From positions 1-64,000 of the forward strand of contig BCHS01000016.1 in the NCBI GenBank assembly GCA_039545275.1: a stretch of DNA of 64,000 nt, read 5' to 3'. How positions within the stretch are numbered: the first letter of the stretch is position 1; each line of letters starts with the position of its first letter. This document shows positions 1 through 12,154 of the stretch, in pieces. The notes beneath the pieces are model-generated. The model did no database searches. It was not told where the DNA came from and worked only from the letters and a program-made list of their open reading frames with translations. Made by a program: the position numbers and the translations under genes. This DNA is from Pseudomicrostroma phylloplanum. Its lineage: Eukaryota > Basidiomycota > Exobasidiomycetes > Microstromatales.

Positions 1-271
1 CCTCGGTTTGTTTTTGTCTTATGAGGTGGAGGTCTGTGCGCGCAAGATAAGCCCGATTGCACTCTCATTGACGCGACTGACGTAGATTCGATAGCCGAGC
101 CAGTATCGCTGAGCCGATGGACAACGATATGGCGGTGGAGGTTCGCTGCCCTACTGTATCTCAGCTCGAAGCTACCTTTACTTAGGCTCGCATCCTGGCG
201 CCTTTGCAGCTTGACTCGCACCCAGGTCCACACCACCACCACCACCCTATGCAACGTACCCAGCACTCAGC

Positions 272-1246
272 ATGGCCGACATTCCCATTGTCTCCCTCGA
301 GGAGCACTTCCTCGATCCCGTCACCCGCACAGCTGAGACCGGGCCGGATCACTTCGCTCATTTCCCTGCACCCATCTTGGACAAGCTCAGTAGCCTCGGT
401 ACTAGCCGCCTTGCCTCCATGACCGACGCAGGCGTCGCTCTTCAGGTACTGAGCCACGTTCCAAGCGACCCCACGCCTGAAGTGGCCGCGGCCACTAACG
501 ACCGCCTGGCCCAGTCCATCGCCGCTGCCCCCAACCGCCTTGCGGGCTTCGCGACTCTACCACTGTGCGACCCTGATGTCGCCGCCGCTGAATTGGAACG
601 GTGCGTCAAGGGCCTCGGCTTTGCGGGTGCCCTGATCGACGCGCACCACCGCGGCCGTACCTACGACGACAAGGTGTATTGGCCTGTCTTTGAGGCTGCA
701 CAGGCGCTCGGTTGTGTTGTATACATCCATCCCGCCTTTCCGGCCGAAGGAGCTTGGGCGAAACACTACGAGGGGAACTATGGCGAGGACGTGGCGCTCG
801 CCCTGGGCGCTTTTGGCCTGGGCTGGCACTCGGAGACTGCCCTCGCTTTCCTGAAGATGTTTGCAGCAGGACTATTTGAAGAGTTTCCGCGACTCAAAAT
901 CGTGCTAGGGCACATGGGCGAGGGACTGCCCTTCTTCCTGGACCGTATCTACAAGGCCGCAGCCCGGTGGGGGCGGCGCCGGTCGCTGGAGGAGGTGTGG
1001 AACGATAATGTGTGGGTGACCACGTCGGGCATCTTCAGCCTAGCGCCGTTCAGCTGCCTGCTCCAGACGACAAAGATTGAGCGGATCCTCTTCAGTATTG
1101 ACTATCCTTTCTCGGAGAATCAGCTCGGGCGCGACTTCTTGATCAAGATCGGTCAGAGTGGCCTCGTAACCAGGGATCAGCTCGAGGGGATTGCGTACAA
1201 GCATGCTGAAGCGCTGCTGAAGCTGGAGATCACAAAGGTGAAATGA
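272..1246 (+). CDS. amidohydrolase-family decarboxylase (gamma-resorcylate / hydroxybenzoate decarboxylase-like)
   Basis: Uninterrupted 324-residue reading frame. It resembles the amidohydrolase-2 (ACMSD-like) family that includes gamma-resorcylate and 2,3-dihydroxybenzoate decarboxylases, which remove CO2 from aromatic acids using a bound divalent metal. The family metal ligands can be seen: an E-x-H near the N terminus (E10-E11-H12), H153 in a YIHP motif, H214 in a GHMGE motif and D277 in SIDYPF. Length matches the family (about 320-340). No signal peptide or membrane segment is visible, so a cytosolic enzyme is expected. The first ATG at 272 places the metal motif where the family has it. 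No other aromatic-degradation gene is nearby, so the substrate cannot be deduced from context. The family assignment is firm; the exact substrate is not known. Confidence 0.85.
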   Translation: MADIPIVSLEEHFLDPVTRTAETGPDHFAHFPAPILDKLSSLGTSRLASMTDAGVALQVLSHVPSDPTPEVAAATNDRLAQSIAAAPNRLAGFATLPLCDPDVAAAELERCVKGLGFAGALIDAHHRGRTYDDKVYWPVFEAAQALGCVVYIHPAFPAEGAWAKHYEGNYGEDVALALGAFGLGWHSETALAFLKMFAAGLFEEFPRLKIVLGHMGEGLPFFLDRIYKAAARWGRRRSLEEVWNDNVWVTTSGIFSLAPFSCLLQTTKIERILFSIDYPFSENQLGRDFLIKIGQSGLVTRDQLEGIAYKHAEALLKLEITKVK

Positions 1247-1521
1247 GGTGTAGCTCTGTCAGCGGTCGACGATAATGCAGAATAACATCATCGATGTGCC
1301 GGCTGTGGGTCATTGCATCGTACGAGAACGCCAGCTACTTGCACCCAGCAAAGTGACCTGCACATGTTGCTTCACATCGGCCGTCTCATCGCCGCGCACA
1401 TGGAGCCAAAGAGCTAGTCTACATTAAAAGTCACTATATATAGTCCGCTGATTTATGTACATGAAGCGCCGTCTTACAGGCGTGCGAAAGTCTAGCCACC
1501 CTCCGCCAAGCGTCTCGGTCC

Positions 1522-3815
1522 CTAGATGCCCGTCGACTTGTGGAATCTGGAAGAGGTCGCTCTCCGAGAGGACTTCTTAGGAGCCTCGAACGCAGCCTCC
1601 CCGTCGAGCTTCGGACTGAGCAGCTCCTCTTCTTCAAGACCATCCTCCCTCCTCCCGCGTCTGCCAGGGAAATGCTTGTCTGTCCGCGGCCGGGGCATGG
1701 TGGACAACGGTGCAGAGTTGGTTGATTCGTTCGTGTCGATACTTGGGAGGTCCTCCCCGGACCCGAGGGCGCTTTCGACGCGATAGGGGCCTTGCAGACC
1801 TCTGTCTGCCGAAGTGCTGTCGTCGAGCTCGTACTCGAAGGTGCTATCACCACTGCCATCGTAATTGTGGCTGCTTCGTTGCTCTGCAGCGTCTGGCTGC
1901 GGTGTACCGGGAGCGGTCGTGGCAAAGCTTCCAGGCCGGTTGGGCATGGTAGCATAAGCCTCGATGTAGCTGTCCTTCCAGACGCTTCCGCGACCGATAC
2001 TTCGTGCGTTCGCCTCGTCTAGAGCGTCGTCTCGAGGGGACCTGACCTCAACAATGTCTGACAGATACGGAGCATGTAGGCCTGTCGAGAGGATGCCACT
2101 GTGACTGGCAGTCGGTGGATGATGATGCTGGTGCTCGCTATGCTGATGTTGATCATGATGGCCGTGAGGACCGAGGGCGTCTTCTGTAAAGCTAACCATT
2201 GATGCGCCTCTTTTAGGCATTGCGGAGCCCCTGTTCTGAGGGAATGCTGCCGAAATCGGAGAGAGGTACCCGTCCCGGCTAATGGTGCTCGGCTGTCGGG
2301 CGACGGGTCCGTCCTGCAGTTGGAACCTCTCAAGGTCATGGCGATGAGCGGTATTCAGGCTAGCCATACTGTGATGCTCGTTGCGGGAGCCAGCCCCTTC
2401 TAGGTTTGCATAGGAATCCGCACTAGCTCTCACGCGCCGGGAGCTTCTCGCTCGAACAATCGAGCCGATGATACCCCCAGCCCCTCTCATCGTGTCGATG
2501 CCGGGATCTTCAATCGCAGTGGACCCTCTGCCTGCCAGACGAGCGCCGTGGTCTCCGACTGCTGAAGATTGATAGCCCAGCTCTGTGTCTTGCTTTTCGG
2601 AGCGAGTGGAGATCATAGATCTGCTTGCTCTCATGAGGAGTGTTGACCTTCGATCGAGACCGGGGGGTGTCTCCTCCTTTGTGAGTTCCTCAGGATCGAT
2701 CTTGCTCAGTTGCAGTAATACGATGCCGGTGCAAATGACAAAGAAGCCCAAGACTAGCGTCACGATTGACGCCGGGGAAGCTGCCAAGCCCTTGTAGAGG
2801 ATGATAGTGGAAATGATTGAGCAGGAAGTGAAAGTGACAAAGTAGGCTGGTGTGACCATACTCGTGTTGAAAAGCTCTAGAGCCTTGTTGAGGAAGACGA
2901 TCTCCGACAGGAGAGTGACAACGACGAATGCGAGGAGGACGTAGAAGAACCAGTTTTTGAGCTGCATGTCGCCTCTGATGGATAGAAGGATTGCAGAGCC
3001 CAGCCCCGAGGTTGTAGATACGCTGAGTCCTCCGAGGAGCGAGCAAATGATAACGTAGACCATCATATTCTTCTTTCCATAGCGGGGCGCTGCCCAGAAG
3101 ATTAGAACCAGGGAAGCCACGACGCAGATGCCCAACCAGATGAGGAAACCCACCGAGAGGAAGAGCTTGCGGAATTCTACGATGGAGCCACTAGATTCGT
3201 CAGAAGGACCGTTGAGAGCGATGATGACGCTCCCGATCACGCAAAGGAAGCATCCGACTTTGCCGAAGAGAGTCAGCCGTTCCTTGAGGAAGATGGAGCT
3301 CAGAATGGCACAGAGCACCACTGACAAAGCACCAAACGGCGTCACCAGGACTGCCGGGGCGAATGCGTAGGCCACAAAGTTGAAGACCTCGCCGATGATC
3401 ATGATCAACATGCCGGTCCACCAAAGAGGGGACTTCAGATACGAGTAACCTTCTCCAGCTGTTGTCTGATACTTCTTCTGGGCGGAAAGCAGACCCTTCT
3501 TCTTGAAGACGAAAGAGGACCCGATGAGCACACCTAGCGAGGGGGAAGGGAGAGGAGGGGAGGGGGTTTATGTCAGCTGCCGTTGTTGACATAAGCAGGC
3601 TGCCGTGGTCTTTGACAGATTGACGTACCACTTAACACTGCCAAGAGAATACCTATGTACTTGTAGTAGCTGGGTGCAGCCGCCTCGCCGGTCTCGACTG
3701 TACTCTCCGAGGCCATCGCTGCCGAAGCTGAAGCCATGACGGCGCTCAAGGAAGAGATCGCAGCCTTGGCAGATGCGCTCGCCACTGCAGAGTCGGTAGA
3801 GGTTACGGTCGCCAT
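1522..3815 (-). CDS. NIPA-like magnesium transporter, two exons
   Basis: Exon 1 is 3815-3629 and exon 2 is 3533-1522; a GTACGT donor and TAG acceptor keep the frame, giving 732 residues. The first exon encodes a Ser/Ala-rich lead and the start of transmembrane segment 1 (YYKYIGILLAVLSG); exon 2 resumes with VLIGSSFVFKKKGLL, the hallmark start of the NIPA/DUF803 family. About nine hydrophobic segments follow up to roughly residue 340. The C-terminal half (about 390 residues) is a long Ser/His/Arg-rich cytoplasmic tail of low complexity, longer than in animal NIPA proteins. Family members transport Mg2+ at plasma or endosomal membranes. The gene is divergent from the acylphosphatase gene. Substrate specificity is inferred from the family only. 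Confidence 0.88.
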
Positions 3816-4712
3816 GGCGTCTCTAGAGTGAGATTAGCTAAAGCTGGCCTTGTTGGATTCTTTCTCTGAAGCGACACGATACGACTCCCGATCTACGGCA
3901 GCCGCGTTCAAGGCAGTGTAAGATACGCTGTGCTCTGGCGCTTGATTCCTCCTGTGGTCAAGGTAGAGTTTGGCCAATCGACAGCAGCTGCGAGGGTGTC
4001 CGGGTATATGACCACAGATCCTTCTCAATCCACTCCGGCAATGGACGCCTATGGAAGACCCAGTCTGTCCCGTGCCTGTCTGCCGCAGGTGAGCGTCGAT
4101 GAGATAGGCGGGACTGACTGACTGACTGCCCGAGGGAGCGAGTATCAGGAGAAAGGGNGGGGNGAAAGGGGTTCAACAACTGTCAATGGGAGACGTGTGT
4201 GGCCGGGAAGGGAGGCCAGAGGGGAGGGGGAGGGGGTGCGGGGCCACCGATGCAACACTTCGTGCGGCTGCGAAGCAGGGCGGCGGCTGTTTGTTGCACC
4301 GAACACTGCCCCCCATCACGGCAAGCAAATCGCGTGGCGCGCTGCTGCAGGTCCCCGGAGCTCCGAGAGACACGACAGGGACCCCTGCCAAATCGCCGTG
4401 GCAGATGGCAGATACGCAAAGGTGAGCGACTGACTGACCAGGTTTCCGCACTGGATGAGGCTGTTCGAACATGCTCTGATACAATCTGGCAAGCTGAGGC
4501 GCAGTCGACTGGCGGAAGAGTTGGTAAAGGCACAGTAGCGAATAGAGCGTGATCAACGAGGATGAATAGTAAACGTGGCGATCGTGACAGGCCCCCAAAA
4601 CGCGCGGGACGTCCAGGGTCCATCGATCAAGTGGAGGGCATCTTTAAACACCCTCCCACCTATACCGACTCTGCCCAGATTCCCGTTCAGCTCCACAGAC
4701 CCTGACAGCACC
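3816..4712. other. divergent intergenic region, NIPA / acylphosphatase
   Basis: About 0.9 kb between two divergent start codons, so it should hold both promoters. It has an ACTG tandem run near 4112-4127 and two unresolved bases (4158, 4163) inside a G-rich stretch. No convincing coding exon is seen; the small open frames at 4180-4620 on both strands have no recognisable protein character. Confidence 0.5.
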
Positions 4713-5387
4713 ATGATTGCCTTCAGAAGTGAGTTGTGCTAGGCAGACTGTTCCAGATCGTATATGCTGACATATTTATGCTTTCCATCTTGCCTCTCGA
4801 GCAGTCACCGGTGAGTCGTTCAAGCTAACATGTGCAATGAAGACAGACTTCGAGTTCAGGCGAAGCTGCAGGGCGCGACAATGCTGACCAGTCGACTCGG
4901 TAAATCATCTACAGGCCTTGTTCAAGGCGTCAACTTCAGGTGAGGCCTATGGCACGGGACCAGCGACCTCCCTCGGGTGTCTGCTTACCTTTTCCCGACA
5001 ATGTACCCTTGTCTAGATCTTCCACTGCTTCAAAAGCCAAGGAGCTCGTGAGTATCGTTTGAAGCTGTCGATTCTGCGGCTGCGGGACTCACGCACCTTC
5101 CCTGGACCAGTCTTTGCGAGGATGGGTACGGAACACTGCTGATGAAGCTGTGGAAGGCGAGGCCTCCGGAGATACCTCCAATCTACAGAAGTTGTGAGTG
5201 AGCTCCCGCTGCTCTCGAGCTACGGTGCAGGTAGAGCTGAAATACTCCCCTACGACTCGAATACGATGCCCTGCACAGCCAATCTTTCTTGCAGAAAGGG
5301 CCTCCCGGCGCTAAAGTCGACAAGGCTGACATCACAGAAAAGAGCGGAGGAGATGATCTTCCCTCTCCCTTTGCGGTGAGGGATTGA
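4713..5387 (+). CDS. acylphosphatase, six small exons
   Basis: Assembled by eye from exons 4713-4728, 4805-4810, 4915-4939, 5017-5047, 5111-5193 and 5279-5387. Five introns have GTGAG donors and AG acceptors, and the phases close to a 91-residue protein. It starts MIAFRITGLVQGVNFR and continues with GWVRN, VEGEASG and a KGPPGAKVDKAD block, the order seen in acylphosphatases (about 90-100 residues). The catalytic Arg (in GVNFR) and Asn (in GWVRN) are both present. The enzyme hydrolyses acyl phosphates such as acetyl phosphate in the cytosol. Exon 2 is only six bases and exon 1 has only 16 coding bases, so a simple ORF search misses the gene. The match to the family strongly supports the splicing, but the microexon should be confirmed from cDNA. 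Confidence 0.87.
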
Positions 5388-5639
5388 TTAGTGGTCGGAG
5401 GGACACAAAGCTCGTCGTGTCCCTGTTCAGGCATACGAGAAACGCAGACGGGCATAGTCAGGGCAGCCGACAGGCTGAGACTCTCCAATAGAAGCCTAGA
5501 TGCCTCCTCGCCTCTGGGCCGATCAGATAGTGATTCCATAACAGGAGCCAAGTGTGCAGAATGCTCTCGAAGACAAAGGTTTTGATTGATTCATCTGACC
5601 CGATGTGCCCTTGACAATTCTCTGTGCCACTTCTGATAT

Positions 5640-6591
5640 CTACTCGTCGTCCTTAGCATCGAAGTCTCCCTCCTTGTACGCAGCGACTTGCGCGTTGCCC
5701 AGTTCCTCCGCTAGTCCCTCGCGAGGGTATGTCTAGGAAGCGGGCGGTATGGCGGATGTCAGTGAGATGAGCGAGAGCGATGAGACCGAGGGTGTTGTGG
5801 TGGTGTGTGCTACTTCCTCTCCCTCTGTTCAAGGGCAAGGCTCTGTTGCCCATCGCCAAGCAGCCTCTCATTCCCACACACACGCACACATGCCCGCTTA
5901 TCGCTGTTCCTCTGTCGGACTCACCCTTCGCTCGGCCGGGCTGTCGGCCGCAAAGTAGTACACGACGCTGAAGAAGGAACAGAAGCCTAGCGTAGCGATT
6001 CCTAGTTGCCTGAGAGCAAATGAGGGCTTGACACCGGCATGGATATCGGGAGCCCAGACGGACAGGATGTCATCTTGCTCTCCAGGCTGAGAGGTGAGTG
6101 AGGGCGACCGGCAAATATGTGAGCAAAGGTACATCGAGCCATGCTGTCGCCATGGAAGCAAGGAGCGTTCTCTCCATCGCGTATGGTCCCTCTCCCCTCC
6201 AGGTCCTCTTCCGCCGCTATAGTGATGTGAGGCCGACCTCTTTGATCGAAGGAAGGTATGCACCCATTGCCTACTCTGGCTTTCTATGTGCGCCGTGTGA
6301 ATACCCCCGCTCCATGAGCTACCCTAGTGAGGCTGCCTGAGTCATACTCACGATCTCTCCAAAATTCCTCTTTTCCTGTGGGTCCCACCAGCTCTTGTCG
6401 TATCTCCTGCTTTGGTATGACTTTGCTGGTACATCGGGGTAGTCGCCCAATTGTGGGTCCTTCTCTTCTGCGCGAGACGAGGAGGAGGTCGCAAAGGTAC
6501 GAGGGAGAATGGCGGCAGCGCGGCCCGAGGCCGACTGTGATGCCAGCCCACGGGCTGCTCGAAGAGGTGTGAGGGCACGCAGGACAGACAT
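5640..6591 (-). CDS. mitochondrial complex I subunit NDUFB8-like
   Basis: Exons 6591-6352, 6086-5925 and 5732-5640, all phase 0 with GTGAGT donors, give 164 residues. The N terminus (MSVLRALTPLRAARGLASQS) is Arg/Ser-rich and typical of a mitochondrial presequence. The mature part has YDKSWWDPQEKRNFGE, then DDILSVWAPD, one hydrophobic helix (GIATLGFCSFFSVVYYFAA) and a TYPREGLAEELG tail, matching the NDUFB8/ASHI accessory subunit of NADH:ubiquinone oxidoreductase in the inner membrane. The start at 6591 is chosen because it begins the presequence; an upstream in-frame ATG at 6747 would add an unlikely extension. It shares a divergent promoter with the PP2A gene and converges on acylphosphatase. 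Confidence 0.9.
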
Positions 6592-7075
6592 GGTGCTGGT
6601 GGAGACGGCAGGATGAGTATGGGACGGGGCGGATGTGGGGCGATTCAAATGGTGCTCCCAGGGTGAGCGAGGCCCCGCTCGGGCGCGGATTCCGGATCCG
6701 AGGTTGTTTTGGCGGCAGCGCTGGCCATCATCGCACAGACGCCTCACGCTCAGGCTTGGAGCCAGTGCTTCCTCTCTTCTCCACCCTCTGCCTCATCTCA
6801 TCCTCACCTTCCCGTCTACGCAAAGCACGACAGGAGCACTAGGGCTGCTCGTATACTTCTACATCTGACGACAGCTGCGACGCCGCACCCAGCGCTTCAC
6901 GATATCCGCGACCGTAGAGCTTACGCGACCTCATATCTCATTGCAAGTCTTCCCCACACAAAATCGCACCCCACGACACGACTTCACTCGAAAGACTAAG
7001 CAGCGGTAGACTATCTCATCCTCGTCAAGCACTTGAGTATTCCCCTTCACATCCCTCCCTTCTTCCTTTGCTGTC
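6592..7075. other. divergent promoter region, NDUFB8 / PP2A
   Basis: About 480 bases between divergent start codons. C/T-rich leader-like sequence precedes the PP2A ATG. No coding exon, RNA gene or repeat is recognised. Confidence 0.45.
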
Positions 7076-8427
<1,352 letters not shown>

Positions 8428-9020
8428 GGTCTATTAAGACAAGCAGAGGGAGGGATGTATCAGCAGACAGAGTCAGTCGGCACGTTGAGCTTCAGGAGGG
8501 TAGAAAGGCAGATTCGCTGTGCTTGTTCCTTTTGAGTCTCTTTCGCAATACAGTTGGAGAGCATGGCGCTCATTGCGTCCTTCCAGACTCCCTTGAGCGC
8601 GCCATCGATGTAGCTTTCTCGGCCGATCCGGAGAGAACTTGCGCCATAGATGTTCTCACTTCATTGACTGTCATAGGATAGCATTGTCCAATAGGGGTAG
8701 GGACGAACTCGTCCTGAGGTCCGAGCTCCGGTACCAGAGAGCCTTCTTGCCCCTGACGTACCTGTCCCGACGTAGGTGTCGGGCTTTGATCGCCCAAGCG
8801 CAAGGTACGCGAGTCTGCCCCTGAGCAGGATCCGAGCGGGGTCTGCCGATTCGCGATGGTGGACGACCTCGATGGCGGAGACGTGCTTTGACTCGTTGCT
8901 GTGGATCGTGGGGTCTCGGGTCTGGAACAAGCTATTCGGCTCGCTTTTAATGTTGTGATTCCTCTCGCATTACCTTCTCCCACATTCATTTGCACCGAAA
9001 TCACTATCCTCTGCCCGAAT
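8428..9020. other. intergenic region after PP2A
   Basis: About 590 bases that should hold the PP2A 3' UTR and the promoter and leader of the next gene. Short open frames exist on both strands but none has recognisable protein character. The frame of the downstream gene stays open back to 8901, so a longer N terminus for it cannot be excluded. Confidence 0.4.
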
Positions 9021-10589
9021 ATGACTCACTCGCTAGGTAGCCTACCCCAACCGCCAGCATCTCCGACATGGTCAAGTTTGCTAGCTCTGGGGGAGTTGCA
9101 ATGTCGAGCCGCTGCGACATTGCACAAGGACATGGAAAGTTCACCCTGCATGACTGCAAGTTCATTCGCGGCGACAAGATTGCCAGCACGTCGACCTTCC
9201 GTCGCGGAAAGCACATCCTCTTGCCACAGTGATGCCTCGCTGCTCGAGCAGAGGTGGGAACACATTCAACAGGACCTGATCAGGTATCGGAAGCTACGGC
9301 CGCAATGCCCAGAGACAGGTGAGCCAGGCCGGCGCTCACATCGACCTATCATGACGACTGACACGACGACGGCTCCAGCTTCTTCGTCAATGGACGCAGC
9401 GAGTTGGAAGCTCTGGAACACACTGATGGGTTCAGACCCTGTGCACGACATGCCGACTGATGAGAGTCTGGGCACCGCTCTGCCTCACTTTCCCGCCGTC
9501 TGGTCTTCATTTGCAGACTCGGAGGTGACGTCCGATCCTGGCGGCTGGCAGACTGCGGAGGAAACTACGACGTCTTCTGACAGTATTGACCGCACACCTA
9601 CTGCCAGGACTGGCTTTCGTACAATGTCACCAGCCATACCGTTAAGCTTTGCTGTGCCGCGAGGTCGATCTATCTCAGATGTGCGTTCTGAGACGTCCGA
9701 GCAGGTAGATGTCGGCAGGACCAAAAAAGGTGCTGCGATAGGCAAGCCTGCTTTTTCGCGACGACCAGGGTCAAGCAACAGCGAACCGGCCTCGACGAGC
9801 CGAAAGCACTCTTTCACGGCGTCGTCGTTGTACAAGCAGTCAGCTTCTCCCCTTATGAGCGTGGCGGGCCGCGCTTACTCCACCGGTGCTGTATCTCAAG
9901 ATGCTGCCGCCTTCTCACCAACTTCGACGCTCTTCGATGGCGATGCTCCGGTGCTCGCCTCTCCGTCGTTGTGGTCCTCGGCTGGAAAGCCTCCACCATC
10001 ACCAGTACGTCGCAGAGTGTCTCGACCCGGGTCAGCGACTACACTCAGTGAACAGTGCTGGACGCCCGTCGGCCTCCGTCAGGTCGAAATTGACACCCAC
10101 ACCTCTCGGAAAGTGCGCGGCGACAAGGAGGGCCTGTTGACTCTTGTCGACATGCTGTCTGCCACTGAACCCGGGGAGAAGGGCTTGCCGGCCATTCCGT
10201 GCGATCGGGCTCATTCGACCGACGGCGGTATGCCGCATCTCACGAAGCGCACCTCCAGTCTTGCTCTAGCTGGCCGACGTCGAGCGCAATCGAGTGTGAG
10301 CAAGCAGAGCGAAGATACTCTGGATGAGGGGAGAGAGACTCTCGGACATTCACACCCCGAGCCATTGCAAACCTCAAGAGAAAAGGCGGCGCGGTCCATC
10401 AAGACCACCGGTGCTTTGCAAGGTGAGGTGATACCAGCTGCGACTTTGAGAAAGACTCGAGATGCAGCTGTGGAGCGAATCTCTGCTCGTGAAGCTCAGC
10501 GTGAATTACATTCAGGGGGCGGCCGTGTGAGCCGTCAACCTAGTGTCATGGTCTTCCGGCGGCCAGAGAGGCCCGTCAGAACGGTCTGA
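9021..10589 (+). CDS. Ser/Thr-rich protein of unknown function
   Basis: Single open frame. I choose the ATG at 9021 (522 residues, MTHSLGSLPQPP...) over an upstream in-frame ATG at 8901 because the 40 residues in between look like untranslated leader. No domain is recognised. The protein is Ser, Thr, Arg and Pro-rich, probably largely disordered, with several short basic RR/RK patches and SP/TP sites that could be phosphorylated. No signal peptide or transmembrane segment is visible. It lies between PP2A and the convergent p23 gene. The long uninterrupted frame supports a real gene, but function is unknown and a fungal-lineage-restricted protein is likely. Confidence 0.6.
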   Translation: MTHSLGSLPQPPASPTWSSLLALGELQCRAAATLHKDMESSPCMTASSFAATRLPARRPSVAESTSSCHSDASLLEQRWEHIQQDLIRYRKLRPQCPETGEPGRRSHRPIMTTDTTTAPASSSMDAASWKLWNTLMGSDPVHDMPTDESLGTALPHFPAVWSSFADSEVTSDPGGWQTAEETTTSSDSIDRTPTARTGFRTMSPAIPLSFAVPRGRSISDVRSETSEQVDVGRTKKGAAIGKPAFSRRPGSSNSEPASTSRKHSFTASSLYKQSASPLMSVAGRAYSTGAVSQDAAAFSPTSTLFDGDAPVLASPSLWSSAGKPPPSPVRRRVSRPGSATTLSEQCWTPVGLRQVEIDTHTSRKVRGDKEGLLTLVDMLSATEPGEKGLPAIPCDRAHSTDGGMPHLTKRTSSLALAGRRRAQSSVSKQSEDTLDEGRETLGHSHPEPLQTSREKAARSIKTTGALQGEVIPAATLRKTRDAAVERISAREAQRELHSGGGRVSRQPSVMVFRRPERPVRTV

Positions 10590-10713
10590 ACAGCGGCCGT
10601 TTAGGTATGTGAGGCGGTGATCTGTGAACAGTGAATAGGCACACGACATGTACAATACATTTTAAGCTTTTTGATATTGCCCCCTTCGCTCATGGCTAGG
10701 CGAAGGACAGCCT

Positions 10714-11793
10714 TTACGATGTCTCTTCGATCTTGGAGCTTGAGCCAGCGACTTCGACGTCTTCGGCAGCGGCGTTCAGAGCCTCTGCATCCTCGTCTTC
10801 GCCGCCCTCGTCATCGTCGTCTCCTTCCCCACCAAAGGCAGACATGTCTGGCATGCCACCTGCGCCTCCACCGCCCATGCTTGCGAGCATACTCTGGATG
10901 TCCATGCCACCCATGCCGCCAGCACCTCCCATGCCGCCCATGCCGCCCATTCCTCCCATGCCGCCCATGCCAGGCATACCACCGCCTCCGCCCATCATCA
11001 TTGAAGGGTCCATGCCACCCATTCCGCCCATTCCACCCATGCCGGCGTCGAGGTCCTCCAGGTCATCCTGCTCATCCTCATCGCGCCACTGTGAATGTCC
11101 GCAGGGGGAAAGGGCGTCAGCAGGGCCATGCTATGCTATTCGATCTGCGCTACTCACCTTGGCGAAGTCAGTCTTGACGTTGTGCAGGCGGACCTTGTCC
11201 TTGCTGAGCCGTGGCCAGTACTCCTCGCTAGACTCCTTCTTGCGCAGCACAAGGTACAGAGACTTCGATGTCTGCGACACCTTGGACGCCTAGGAGAGTG
11301 GGGTTCACAGGAACATGGGTCACGAAAGGAAGGGTCAGTAGACTGTCGCAGATTCAGCTTCGGTGCTCGTGGTGGCTCACCTCTGGGTCAATCTCTGCGA
11401 AGAAGTCGAGCTTGAAGGACCACTCCTTGTCAGGGATCCCCTTCTCCTTGTCACCAGTCTTTGCGTGGAAGTCGAAGCCGGTGGAGGTCAAGTCGATCTT
11501 TGTTGCAGGCGGTGCGGGGAGGTTGGGCACGTTGATGGTGAGCATGATGACGTTCTGTAGGTGGAAGATAGGCAAGAGGGATCGGAAGAGTAGATTTGAT
11601 CGTCAGTATCGCCGCCTTCATCTATACTCCTTTTTACGGAGGCTTCTCCCTCGCGGCTATGCGTGTGTTCACTAACCTTCTCGGCCTCGTCAGCATTGGC
11701 TCGCTGAGCCCAGAGGATCTCGGGTGCGACGGGTCCTGAGCCGGACACGGCGGTGGACTTGCCAGCAGGAGCAGATGCAGTTGTTCCAGACAT
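10714..11793 (-). CDS. SBA1: Hsp90 co-chaperone p23 / Sba1
   Basis: Exons 11793-11677, 11554-11381, 11289-11158 and 11088-10714, all phase 0, give 265 residues. The CS (p23) domain runs from about residue 23 (PEILWAQR) through NVIMLTINVPNLP, DKEWSFKLDFFAEIDPE and SLYLVLRKK to EEYWPRLSKDK; the WPRL-like segment is the p23 signature. The protein stabilises the ATP-bound closed state of Hsp90 in client maturation. The tail is an unusually long Gly-Met low-complexity region (repeated GGM units, about residues 155-215) followed by an acidic end (GDDDDEGGEDEDAE). Yeast Sba1 also has a Gly/Met/Ala-rich acidic tail, so the architecture fits. It is divergent from the Nop15-like gene. Confidence 0.93.
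10830..11050. repeat. 9-bp-period degenerate repeat encoding Gly-Gly-Met
   Basis: Imperfect short repeats, on the plus strand units like CATGCCGCC/CATTCCTCC, inside the last exon of the p23 gene. They encode the GGM-rich tail. Number and order of units are likely variable between strains. Confidence 0.7.
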
Positions 11794-12154
11794 GATGAGT
11801 ATGTGTGGAGGGGGGTGGGGTGTATCGGGTGGTGAGAAGAGATACGAGTGTAGTCTGGTGGTGTCTGTCGAGTCCGAGGTAGTCTACGACTGAAGACCAG
11901 ATCTTCCTCTGTGCGTTGGGTTGCGTTGCGTTGCTCCACAAAAGGATCCACGATCTTCCATTGGGCGCATCTCGGCAGACACACGTGCACGGAAAGGGCG
12001 ACAGTCGGCCCGGAGGATTAGCCGCCCGCCCAAGGAAATTTGAGAAGCCATGGCCGGGGAAGGAGGGCGTAGGACGAAGCTCGCTCACTAGGCACAACGC
12101 TACCTCATCCCTCACTGCCTCACAACCTCCTCACCCGCTTTCTCCCCCATCAAC
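11794..12154. other. divergent promoter region, p23 / Nop15-like
   Basis: 360 bases between two divergent start codons. It contains a TGCGT-type short repeat (around 11915-11935) and C/T-rich leader sequence before 12155. No coding feature is seen. Confidence 0.45.

Noticed and set aside
10671..11293. Plus-strand Pro/Met- and Arg/Cys-rich frames opposite p23
   Set aside because: They are antisense readings of the GGM repeat region.
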